Shown here: positions 12,701-24,043 of the stretch, one piece after another
Layout: each line of letters opens with the position of its first letter
How positions within the stretch are numbered: the stretch's first letter is position 1
Origin: Siphlonurus alternatus
Taxonomy: Eukaryota > Arthropoda > Insecta > Ephemeroptera > Siphlonuridae
NCBI GenBank assembly: GCA_949825025.1
Contig: OX463780.1
Location: 27,928,118-27,992,117, forward strand
Length of the DNA: 64,000 nucleotides
Reading direction: 5' to 3'
Made by a program: the position numbers and the translations under genes
Notes under the pieces: model-generated
The model's input: only the letters and a program-made list of their open reading frames with translations
Told to the model about the DNA's origin: nothing
The model's database searches: none

Positions 12701-13082
12701 ATTTTAATAAATTTATTTATTTTTTAATAATAAATTCCTAGCTTTCTGTTTGTTATACCGTTTGTTTTTTTTATAAAATTTTTTATTAAATTACAGAAAA
12801 TGTTTCCTGGACGAGCAGGTATACTTGTTATAGTCTTAAAATAAATTAGTTTCTTTAACTTGTTTGCATTACAGTTTACATTTACAATTTAATAATAATA
12901 TGTTAAAGTTTAAAAATGGTTGTCTCTCGTGAATCGGAAATCGTAATAATTCAATGTGGATCGAAATTAATTTGAAATATTATTATGCTCGATCTCATCA
13001 TAGAGTATTGACATAAAAAATTATTACATATATATTTTTATATATATTACATGGATTCTTTATGTGTTTTTTTTTTTTTTAG

Positions 13083-13352
13083 CTTTTTCAGAGTCCGGGA
13101 AGTATTTTAAAAAATGATTGAAAGTTTAATTTTAACCATCACGCCTCTTTTTGCGGTGGCCAAGTTCTATTCTTTTACTAACAGGAAGAGTATGGTACCG
13201 CCTGGGGGTGGCGCCAGAAAAAGTGCATTTTTAAAAACAATAGCTACCAGGATTTAAAAAAAAAAAAAAAAAAAAAAAAACAGGGTATCACAACTTTGCA
13301 CCCTCTATTCATTTATGTAATAAAAATTTGAGGTCAATATTCTATACTGACC
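13083..13352. mobile_element. MITE family A, degenerate copy
   Basis: It shares AGTCCGGGAAGTATTTT, ACGCCTCTTTTTGCGG and the right end (TTTGCACCCTCTAT...TTTGAGGTCAATATTCTA) with family A. It is interrupted by a poly(A) run at 13255-13280. The left terminus is lost. Confidence 0.6.
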
Positions 13353-15469
13353 AGTTCTTTATCCAATTCAAAATACAATCCTAGACCCAATTAAGAATTC
13401 ACTTACCTTCCAATTAACACTCCGCTCTTTTGCTGACTCTCTTCACTGCAGTGCTGCAATTCAGTGTGAGACTGCAAACTTCAAAAGTTGATTGGAGAAT
13501 GAGAAAATTGGTACCAGAACAAGGAAGTTTGCATTTGAAGTTTGAGATAATATTTCTGTATACGTCAAGATACAGATTCTGTACGTCAGCTACTAGTGCT
13601 TATATACCCATTACATAAGTCGGAAGTTTTATAATTAATTATGATTATTGTTGGTCGGGTCGGAAATTAAAACTCGATTATTTTATAAATATAATTATTG
13701 TGAAATATTAATTATAACTTCCTTTGTTTCTTATACAAAAATCATATATATACATATTATTAATATTATACATACATATTGTCGCCATAATATATTATTT
13801 GGGAATACTCAATTCATGATTGTTTGGTTATACTCCTAGCATGGTGCTCAAACCGTTGGGCATCCTTGTAACGAGTCGACGTAGCAAATAGTTCCAATTC
13901 AAAGAATGCAGACCCATGCAGGATGATGCAGGGGGTGGAGCTGCCTGGTGGCTGCATATATTAACTGGGAACTTCACTTAAGCTAGACGACGTCAGTGGG
14001 TGCAAAGTGTACAAACGAATATGTTATTTTACAAAGTGGGTATTGTAATCCAAGTAATCGAATACGCATAAAAGTGTAATTATTTTCTCAGTTTGTAGAG
14101 GGGTACATATACTAAAACAAATACTGCTTATTTGAAATTATAGTTTTAGGTTTTTTATATTCTATATATTTCTATACTTTTTAAGTATTCTAAATATGCT
14201 GATCAACCATATTATTGTATTTTACCTCTTTTTAAAGGTTAGTGTTTTGTTAGTTTCCCTCTATTTTTTAATCTATTTTTAATTTGGTAATTAAAAAAAC
14301 AATAAAAAAAATATTGAATTATATTTTAATGTAGCAACTTGTTGGTGTTATATAAAATACATTTTTTAAACTTTTAAAAATATTTTAAGAGTTAAATAAA
14401 AATACAATCCATTTTTATTTAATTTTTCACGTTATTACCAGTAAATCTCTTCGTCTTGTGGGCAAGCAACCAGTTCATACTTGAGTGTAACTAAAGTTGC
14501 GTAACCTGGAGGCGCACACATGGCACAAAACGTTATGAATAATATTATAGGTTGTTCTTTTAATTTTGATGTATAAATTTTGGATTAATTTTGAACCTCA
14601 CCTCATTAAATGTATTTATTATTTAAAATAAATTTCGTGATATCAAAGAAAAAAATACATATTTCTGCATAGTAATATTAAAATAAAACTGATTTATTTA
14701 GCGTTATTCGATTCATATTATTTTTATCCAAGAAAATTTTAATTATTGAATTAATCATTTTTGTTGCTATTTGTTTTCCCAACAAATCCCCAGGCTTATA
14801 CAACTTGATAAATAAATTTTCATATCAAAATGGTAAAACACAATTTGTTGACTCGATCAAAAATTCACTTATTTTCCCATCACCTGGAATTCAGTGAGAA
14901 TTAAAGAGCAAAGATTCAAAGTTGCTTGAAAAACAAGGACTCAAGGACAATAAATTAAGTTCATTACTTTGCTAAGATAAAGATACATGCACGTTTTATT
15001 CTTTGTATAGGGGGAAATAAATCACACAAAAATATCAAAATCAATAATAATAATAATAATAATAATAACTTTCTTTTACAAAAGTCTGAATGAAATTACA
15101 TTTTCACACAGAGGAATTCTAGCAACAAAATAAATTAACGGATATCTATTATATAACGATTATAACAATAACTTTATTACATTGGAGTATCCAGAACAAC
15201 ACTAAATAATATTTAAAACTATGATCATAAAAGTAATTGTTTAATAATAATTATTTTGTGCTTCATGATTTTTTATTCTAGAAATCTTGAATATAAAATA
15301 TATTTTTTTAAATAAAAATAAAGTTTCAATATATATAACATAATTATTTTACAATTGCATCTTGCATCCCATCTATTATTATTACTAGTTTATACAAATA
15401 TACAAATAATATACCATATATAAGAACAAAAATATGTTTTTATAATTTAAGAATAAAGTTATTAATTTA
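13353..15469. other. intergenic AT-rich DNA between the two TRPA-like genes
   Basis: No exon recognised. A short (ATA)n run lies at 15044-15067. The final few hundred bases before 15470 may be the 3' UTR of the next minus-strand gene. Confidence 0.4.
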
Positions 15470-18400
15470 TTATAAATTGTTTGGCTGTAATGCAGACAAC
15501 ATTGCTTTAACTTCATACAAATCTTTTGCAATTGCATTCACCGTATTTGCCGTAGCATCGATTTTAAGTTCAAGTGCTTGCATGCGTTCTTCGAATTTAT
15601 TGACTGACGTATCGTTGTTTGTACATGATGGACTTGTTTTAGTTAATGTCATGATATCAACCAATTTCTTTCTCATCAGTTCAGTATTAAACCCAAACAA
15701 ATATTTGTCTAAGAGTCTATATCGAAGGGGAATCACTTTTTTATTTATAAAGAACTCGTAGTATGAACCAGTACAATAATGTATAGTTAGTGGACACACA
15801 TAAATATTTAAAATAAATTTAAATTGTGGTAAAATAAAACTATTAAAATAATATTTAATCCAAGAATTTTCTAATTTTGTGTACAAAGAAACTTGTTCGA
15901 TGCAAGAAATTAATTCTGCTTCATCAATAATTGCTTGTGTATCGCTTATAGCAAGAGCATTTAGCATATTAGAAAATACAATTACAATAAATATTAAAAA
16001 TGAAATAAATAATACTCGACTAATAACAGAATTTACTTCAAACTTCAAATCATCATATTCTATTTCTCCTGAAATCATTGAAAGAGTTTTAAAAATAGAC
16101 ACTCCTAAATCATCAAAAGAATCAGTTAATAAAGAACCTCGATATATAATAAAGAATCCAAATGCAAAAGCAAAAAATGAAGGACAAAATATAACAAGCA
16201 AACTTAAACTCTTTTTTGACACTTGTATAAACATTGTGACGTAAGTGGACACTAATGGATTTCTACCCATCAACAGAGACAGTTCTGAAAAAGCAAGAAT
16301 TATAGCAATTGAAGATATTTCTTTGAAAGGACCATAAAATAATATGTATCCAACTAAAGTTAGTAAAACAACCTCTAAATAATTTTCAAGACCCTTAATA
16401 TAACCTGTAACTGAAATTTGTAACTGTAGAAACTCTCTTACGATAATTGTTATCCAAAATATTAAAGTTAAATACCAACATATTGACTTATCTTCAAATT
16501 TATTGTTGTAATCTGAACCTTCTTTATCTTGACTAGTAGAGTTGGTATCCAATGGTTGTGACGTGGTATTTGAAGTATCATAAACGTATATTGAGAGAAA
16601 AATTGTAAAAAGAAGGAAAAAAATAATATTAAGAAAATAGACAGGGAGAACTCTTTTCCATTTTAAATATAAAAATATTCTCACTACCGGATGTTTTATC
16701 AAGTGCATGTGTAATTTTGAAGTACTCATTAGGTAAAAGAGATTCATTTCTGATATTAAGTTTGTGCTATTGTCTTCTTTAATTTCAAAATCAACTTGAT
16801 CTAAGTTAATGGAGACATAGGACCCATTAAAACTATCACAGGAGACATTGTCAAGTTTTTGTACACTAAAATCATGCCGTCGTTTTAATTTACATATATC
16901 AGAAGCGTCAATAAAACTAAAATCAATTTCTATGTAATCTTGATTAGATTTGTTAAAATTTTGAGTTATTATTGATTTATCTAAAAATTCATTTAAATAA
17001 TCAGCAGGAATATTTTGTAAATCAAATTTATCAATTTTTGCAAATGCCCCAAATTTAAAGAAAAAATAAAGAAAATTTTTATCTTGATTTTGACATGCTG
17101 ATTGTAAAGCTGTTTTTCCTTTTACGTTTTTTTGTAATAAATTTACACCAAATGAAAATGCTATTTTGAACAAATCAGGGAGACAAGTTAATGCTATCTG
17201 TTTTATACTCTCACTCAATATGTACTTCCAATCTCTTGCTAATAAATGATAAATTGTATTATTTCCTTTATAAGTAGTCAGTAAGTTTGTTTCAGTATGA
17301 TACAGGAATGTGGTGAATATGTATTTTTGTCCACTAGTAATCGCCATTATTATAGGAGGGCTCGATCTACTTGTAATTTTTCTTTTGTCGTATTTGGCAG
17401 CAATATTTGCTTTGTTTGGATCAGCTCCACAACTCAACAATTTATCAACAGCTCGAGACATGCATTGTTGAACGGAAAGTTGTAACAGTGTAAAACCTTG
17501 ATCATTTTCTTCATTGCACATTTCTTGATTTTCATCTAAAATTTTAATAAATTCATTTTCATTTTTTTCTTTCAATGCTTGTAACATTAAAAATTTAACA
17601 TCAGGTAGTGCAATTTTTAATAATAAATCTGATTTATCAATTTTAATTAATTCTCTAGCTGTTACTTTACCACAATAAGAATCAATTTTAGCTTTATGTT
17701 TTAATAATATTTTAACACAATGCCATAGTTTTTCTTTTGCAGCATAAAAAATTGGTGTTTCGTTTTCATAAAATTCATTTATATTTTCTCCTAATTTAAT
17801 TAATGTTTCTAATATTTTAATATCTACTTCAATATTTTCATAGCCTTTAAGTGTTCCACATTTTAATGCATAAAATATTAATGGCACGTTTGATACATCA
17901 CCAAATATCTTATGCTTATAAAGAAGTTCTATCCATTCAATGTTGCCCCACATGATTGCATCCAGCAGAGGGAACCAACGAATCTTGTTTTCTTTGGTCG
18001 AGTACGCTCTTGAAACGCTCAAGAGAAGGTTCAAGTCTTCCATCACACACAGGAAGTCGCGCTTTCTCTTTAAAGAAACAACAAAGAAAATTTGTAATTA
18101 ATTATATCATTTTAATTGTTTAATTGTAAGTTTCTATGTGGTTATTATTATTTTAAACTCCCGTTTTCGTAACTCGATTTATTGAGACTTGATACCCGCA
18201 GGTAAATTATATACAATAATTATATGATTAGTAACAATTTTAATTTACAATATATCACTTATGAAGGTAAATCAGAAAATAAAAAATGGTTAGTAAACTT
18301 TTTCATCAAATTAAAAAATATATAAACATATATATATATATATATTATGCTGCTAAAAATATAATTTTATGTATATAGCAAAAACAACAACAAATATTTC

Positions 18401-19498
18401 ATATATAGATGAAATTACCACGATATTTTTTATACTCGTTGCAATAAAATTTGTCCTTACATCAAGTAAACTTTGAATTCACTTATATACTTGAGTATGG
18501 AAATAAAATTTTCTTGAAGGAAAAATTGTATGCAATAAATAGAACGGGTGCGATTCACGAAGCAGTTATAGCCAGGTTTCTGACCGCGTTTAGCTTAACC
18601 ACGTTTAACTAGGTGGTTTAACACGTAAAACAGGTATAATTAAACGTGGTTAAGCTAAACGTGGTTAGAAATCTGGCTAACTGCTTCGTGAATCGCACCC
18701 AACATTTCTAACGTGTAATACTGGCTATATATATATACACATAATGCACTTTATTGATTCCTATGATATATTATATCACGTATTTCATAATTTTCATATA
18801 TGAAATGATTTTATTGTAATCATTAAAACTCACCAAATCAAGATACTTTTATATTGTTTTATGTTCATACATTTTTTTTTAATTTCTTTATAATTATTTT
18901 TTTAAGGCATACATTTCAAGATTTTTGTAATGGGGTACTGACCGGTATTTGAGTTAGCAATACTAGTAAAAAGTACTGTGAATTCTATGAAGAACGAGCC
19001 CTATTAGAGCATTCTAAGACAATTTACTGATTTTATTTGAATTTTTAAATATTTTTTTAATGACGTCACAACGTTGCTTCTTAAATGGGAAAATACATCA
19101 GTTAAAAATTGCTAAAATGAAAAGTTATTGAGGTAGGAATTTGAAACCTTCATTATTGTGATTCTAGCACCTAAAAACCTTGCGAATGAAGTTTTGGTTA
19201 CATTTCAAAGTTAAGTATGGGATTTGGCAATGTTAACTGATCTATTTTCCCATTTAAGATTCAATGTTGTGACCTCATTTTTGAGAGGTTTTAAAAATTC
19301 ATGTAAAATCAGGAAATTAATTGTCGTAGGATGCTGTAATAGGGCTCGTTTTTCATGAAATTCTTGTGCCTTTTGAAATGTTGACAAAAACTTGAAACTT
19401 TTTTTTTTGTCAGTATACTCCTATATTTAGAAAAAGAAACGATGTTATACATTCATTATAATCAATAATATTATTTATTTTCGTGAATTATTGTATAC

Positions 19499-19551
<53 letters not shown>

Positions 19552-19760
19552 CAATGAGAAATAAAAAGCGATGAAACACTTACATTTTGTACGACTAACT
19601 TGAGTATTTCCGGCGCGTGCCTCCTCACGCCAGCTATGTGGTTCCTCCCCAGCAGGTCACGGAAGGCCTTGAGGTCATTGGTCTCGATTGTGTCCTTCAC
19701 AAGGGTCAATATTGTGACGTCACTCTGCCTGAACGAACGTGATAGCAAACTTGGCGTCAT
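15470..19760 (-). CDS. TRPA-type cation channel, paralog 2 (ankyrin repeats plus 6 TM), 924 aa
   Basis: Tandem paralog of the channel at 8.5-11.3 kb, aligned along its whole length. Two coding exons: 19760-19584 (59 codons) and 18067-15470, joined in phase 0 by AAT|gtaagt and ctttaaag|AGA, the same intron position as its partner. Ankyrin-type repeats span roughly residues 80-410 (ETPIFYAA, GFTLLQLSV, GADPN, GKTALQSAC). S1 lies near 535-554, S2 589-606, S3 623-638, S4 643-662, S5 678-701, pore loop ISGEIEYDD near 724-732, S6 741-763, then NALAISDTQ. A KYLFGF block near 847 is shared by both paralogs, and a coiled coil is likely at 882-916. The S1-S2 loop is longer than in paralog 1 and has several N-glycosylation sequons. 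A CAG|CTC acceptor-like site at 19777 suggests an upstream noncoding exon. The 1.5-kb intron carries two MITEs. Confidence 0.88.
18546..18700. mobile_element. 155-bp palindromic MITE in the TRPA-like paralog 2 intron
   Basis: Ends GGGTGCGATTCACGAAGCAG and its complement; inner arms TTTAGCTTAACCACGTTTAA and complement. It folds almost end to end. Confidence 0.7.
18931..19422 (+). mobile_element. MITE family B, copy 1 (in intron of TRPA-like paralog 2)
   Basis: About 490 bp with short inverted ends TGGGGTACTGAC... and ...GTCAGTATACTCC. It contains TGACGTCA at 19061-19068. The same sequence occurs inverted at 51151-51637, with matching words throughout (CTTAAATGGGAAAATA, GTTTTTAGGTGCTAGAATC). 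Confidence 0.8.
19501..19549. repeat. (TA)n microsatellite
   Basis: Uninterrupted TA dinucleotide run next to exon 1 of TRPA-like paralog 2, inside its intron. A second TA run lies at about 19829-19883, upstream of the gene. Confidence 0.95.
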
Positions 19761-19823
19761 CTCGTCACCGTCAAGAGCTGTGGGGAAACGTGTACGTGGC
19801 TTAATAATTTAATAATTGTTATA

Positions 19824-19888
<65 letters not shown>

Positions 19889-19907
19889 ATATTTTGTTAA
19901 ATATTTT

Positions 19908-20025
19908 ACAAACCTAGAGTTGCTAATTTTATTTCGGGCTGTGTGAGTATAAATAAAAGGAGCAACTCTAGGTTTGTAAAATTTTATTTTATTTATACTC
20001 ACAGCCCGAAATAAAATATCTCGTC
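19908..20025. repeat. interleaved inverted repeats (A-B-A'-B' order)
   Basis: ACAAACCTAGAGTTGC is followed by TTTCGGGCTGTGTGAGTATA, then GCAACTCTAGGTTTGT, then TATACTCACAGCCCGAAA. Each word pairs with the one two places on, not with its neighbour. Further CGGGCTT/AAGCCCG words follow to about 20175. Confidence 0.7.
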
Positions 20026-20180
20026 GGGCTTTAATTGCGCTGTTTTCGATTTGAACACTTAATTCTAGTAATGAGCAAATTTAAAAGAGAAAAGCCCGAA
20101 ATATTTGTTTTCGGGCTTTTTGCTCAAATCGGTAGGGGCTAGGATTTTTTTCGGGTGTGCCCGAATTTGGGCTTTGAATG

Positions 20181-20188
20181 CTACATAT

Positions 20189-20271
<83 letters not shown>

Positions 20272-20273
20272 TA
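20181..20273. repeat. (ATTT)n microsatellite
   Basis: Uninterrupted ATTT tetranucleotide run. Confidence 0.95.
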
Positions 20274-20706
20274 TAAGTGAAAAATGTAATATTGAAATTA
20301 TCAACTGAATGCAGCACGTTTCCATGCATAAGTTTTTACAGCTATAATATTTATGAGAACTGTAATCTTTAGAGTGAGTTAATGTTAGTACGTATAGCTC
20401 GATACATACATTACAGTATAGTAGGATGAAAAAACAATATATATCATATATGTCTATAAAATATCTATACCTGTTTACACAAAAAATTAAATTAAAATGT
20501 CTCATATACTCACAGAGTCCAAAGTGTTAAAAAATAATGTTCATAAGTCATTTCGTTATGTTTTACTTTTTTATTAAAAAGGGATAATATATATGCGTAA
20601 CTCACCCGTCGCGTTTTGTTCTGTATTCTGTATATATTATATAGGACTGTGTTAATTAGTATCGCCTGCCAACTGTTATATTATATATGTAACAATCGGG
20701 ATCGAT

Positions 20707-20711
20707 CGAAA

Positions 20712-20778
<67 letters not shown>

Positions 20779-20795
20779 ATAGATAAATAGATAGA

Positions 20796-20874
<79 letters not shown>

Positions 20875-20876
20875 CT
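20707..20876. repeat. (AAAT)n microsatellite with GATA interruption
   Basis: About 170 bp of AAAT units, interrupted by GATA-type variants near 20780-20796. It is the complementary orientation of the ATTT run 430 bp upstream. Confidence 0.95.
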
Positions 20877-21146
20877 AAATTATTTCACATTGTTTTGGCA
20901 AAACGACGCATTGAAAAAACAAAAATTAAAGGAGTTAAGAATTAAGTCAAATCCTTTTTGACTCGCGCGTCTACTAATATATAATATATTATAACTATAA
21001 TATAAGTATAAATAGCAGCTGGCAGCTGGCGTTGCATATATCATAGAGGTATACGTACGTGTATAAAATATATAGATCGATCGATCTTCAAAATTACTAT
21101 CATTGTGAAAATACAATTAAAATATTTAAAATATATAGCAATCCAA

Positions 21147-21461
21147 TGGAGTACTGACCTCAAAATTTTTTATTGCAGAAATGGATAGAGGGTGCAAAAA
21201 TACGCTACTCTGAATTTTTTCAAATTTTTTTGAGTCCGGAAAGTATTTTTAAAAAATAATTGAAAGTCCATTTCGATGACGTCACGAGGCGCCTCTCCTT
21301 AAGAAACGGATAGGACATTAACGCCCGTGACGTCATAAAACGGACTTTCAATAATTTTTTAAAAATACTTTCCGGTCTCAGAAAAAATTCAGAGAAGCAT
21401 ATATTTTAAATTTGCACCCTCTATCCATTTCTGCAATAAAAAATTTTGAGGTCGGTACTCA
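21147..21461. mobile_element. MITE family A, copy 2
   Basis: Ends TGGAGTACTGACCTC... and ...GAGGTCGGTACTC with the shared sub-terminal words GCAGAAATGGATAGAGG and CCTCTATCCATTTCTGC. The centre contains two TGACGTCA octamers (21277-21284 and 21328-21335) and GAGGCGCCTCTCC. Confidence 0.8.
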
Positions 21462-22189
21462 ATTATATTATTATATACATACATCAACGAAGATAAAAAT
21501 TATATTTTACCTTTTTACTTCCCAATGGTGTTCATTTCTTCGATTAAAAACCAGCCACGCCTTAATTAACAAATTAACTTCAGTTTAAAGACTCGACGTT
21601 ACCAAGCAATTTACACAGCTACATAATCATTCGATTGCCGGTTCAAATAAGCCATGCAAGAGAACATTTAAAAATAATAATAAAAACATACACGAACACG
21701 GGCTAAAAATTATACAGGCACTACATATATGGTTTTGCTTTTGCTTTAATTAATTATAACGAGGCAATTATATTAGCTCTAATAAAAAAAAATAAAATAA
21801 AAACGTACATAATTATATAAATGATTTCATACAATATAATATTATCTACATCAGAATATTCTGTGTATAAAAAACACACACGAGAATGCAGAGATAAAAT
21901 ATATTTCTGTGGTTGAATATCCTGGAAGTGCTTGCCGACACAGGATAAAACCTTTTTTAATACACACAGCTGCAGAGACAACTTTTTGTTATGCAGCGAT
22001 CAAAAATCACGCGCGCAAAATATATCAAAATTCTGATTCTGATTCTGCCTCATTCTGCCGCGCGCAGATGTGATATATAAAAATAATTTTATATTAATTT
22101 TATTAATTTATATATCTAATATATTAGAGAGAAAGAAAGGATCATAATATATAATATTATATATAATTAATATATATAAAATATATTAA

Positions 22190-22841
22190 AGTAGAGTGAG
22201 CGATTGCATTTTTTTTAATATTTGATTTTCGAAAAATAGTTTAAGCTGCCCTCTATTGAGAAATGGAAACCAAAAAATTCCATCTCAAATAGTTTCACCA
22301 CAAAAAAATCCCAAAGTTGGTGTTTCGGAGGCCTTAATTTAATGTGCAGCCTTATGGAACATAAAACCGCGTTTTACTCCAACATTTTCTGAACTATGCT
22401 ACCATTTAAAAAATACCTACGTAATCTATGATGAATTCTTTAATGGATTTTTAAATAAAAAAAAAAAATTTACGGAGCCGTTTTTTCGGAAAAAAATCTT
22501 TAAGTTTTTGCGGGTTAATTCCCATAAGGATTTTCATGATTTTTTTCCAAGAAAACGACCCAGTAAAATTTTTTTTTTATTTGAAAATTCATTAAAGAAT
22601 TCATCATAGATTGCGTAAGTATTTTTTAAATGGTACCATAGTTCAGAAAAAGTTGGAGTAAAACGCGGTTTTATGTTCCATAAGGCTGCACGTTAAAGGC
22701 CTCCGAAACACCAACTTTGGGAATTTTTTGTGGTGAAACTATTTGAGATGGAATTTTTTGGTTTTCATTTCTCAATAGAGGGCAGCTTAAAATATTTTTA
22801 AAAAATAAAATAATAAAAAAAATGAACTCGCTCACTCTACT
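22190..22841. mobile_element. TTAA-flanked palindromic MITE (family C, copy 1), 652 bp
   Basis: The element begins AGTAGAGTGAGCGA and ends with its complement, with the tetranucleotide TTAA immediately outside both ends (22186-22189 and 22842-22845). Almost the whole element folds on itself (for example GGAGTAAAACGCGGTTTTAT in the right arm). A second member with the same ends is at 58603-59233. Confidence 0.85.
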
Positions 22842-23473
22842 TTAACTTATATTTTACATTGCTGCATGATCAGAATAAAAAAAACAAAAACGTATCTCCT
22901 TTACAATTATATAAGATTTGAAGTCTCGATTTTATGGTCGTTATTATTAATTACTCAGTAAACACGATCCAGAGTAAAAAATGTGTTGGATCAGTATTAG
23001 ATTAGATTTAATTAGATTTAACGATCTGCGGCAAATGTGGCTAAGTATTGGCACAGAATTGGCCAAGAGACTCAGCAATAAACCAACACTGAACTGATAT
23101 ATAGAGCTGTGTTAAATGGCGGGGCATTTAATCCTATATATACAGTATATTATAGCTCCCATCTATTTTCCAACCTTACATTTCTTAACATTTTATTGCT
23201 AAAATAATTATTAAGACATATCTGATATCGATCTATGCAAAATTAAAAAAAAAAATGTCAAATGATATTCAGAATATTGCGATTACTATTTTGTAAACTT
23301 CGAATCACCTTTAAGTTTCTTATTATATATATGACAGAGTTGGTCCCATATATGGTTCCTGAGACGGTAGCGCCACTGCAAGTCATATATATATTTATAT
23401 ATATAATTTTAAACTTCTACCGTGTTTACCCGCCAAGACAAGAAAAGAAAATTTGTCAGAAACTTTAAAAGTC

Positions 23474-23551
23474 TTCCGAGGTGGGACTCGAACCCACATC
23501 TCTCTGTGCAAACGCGGCGTGGAGCGCCTTATCCAGTTAGACTACTCAAAC
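23474..23551 (-). other. tRNA-like sequence (Pol III A and B boxes), probably a pseudogene or SINE head
   Basis: Read on the minus strand it gives an acceptor-like GTTTGAG, a D-arm TAGTCTAACTGGATAAGGC with a good A box, and a perfect T-arm GTGGGTTCGAGTCCCAC with a B box, closing with CTCGGAA. Most acceptor pairs form. The anticodon region is about 6 nt too long and its stem does not pair cleanly, so I do not call a functional tRNA. The unit lies between inverted flanks (AATTTGTCAGA and its complement at 23445-23460 and 23560-23575), so it may be the core of a small inverted-repeat element. Confidence 0.5.
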
Positions 23552-23607
23552 GACCTTCAAATCTCTGACAAATTCTGTTTACTTCTACTGCGCCAGCTGT
23601 GAAGTTA

Positions 23608-23641
<34 letters not shown>

Positions 23642-24043
23642 TATGTATATATAAGGTGTACAGCATGCTACATAACTATCAATATATTTTACAAATTAAG
23701 TTTTTTTTAAGAGCCAGCTGGTCTTTAAATGAGGAAAATAACAGAAAAACTACATAATAATAGCTCATGAATAGAAAAAAAGAAGGCAATAAACTATTAT
23801 GATAAAAGTACAGGCATAGTTAGAAATTATAATGCAATAAAACAATTAAGAAATATATTAAATATCTATTAAAAAAAATCATTTAATGCAGTACAATAAG
23901 TACAGAAGTTGTTTTTGCAGAGATCAACTTAATTATAATGCCATGAAAATCTGCATTAAAAATACAGTTTATAAATATTACAGGGAAAGTCCTTCAGTCT
24001 TACAATGGTATTGCTTTTTGTGTGTAATAGTGTTTGTACTTTA

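Larger units (their letters stand above)
20877..24043. other. gene-free interval holding two MITEs and a tRNA-like sequence
   Basis: Apart from the elements listed separately, this is AT-rich DNA with no recognisable exon. A TA-rich run lies at 23605-23650. Confidence 0.4.

Noticed and set aside
15477..16244. Plus-strand ORFs of 94 and 121 codons
   Set aside because: Antisense shadows of the TRPA-like paralog 2 exon, which has the clear domain structure.
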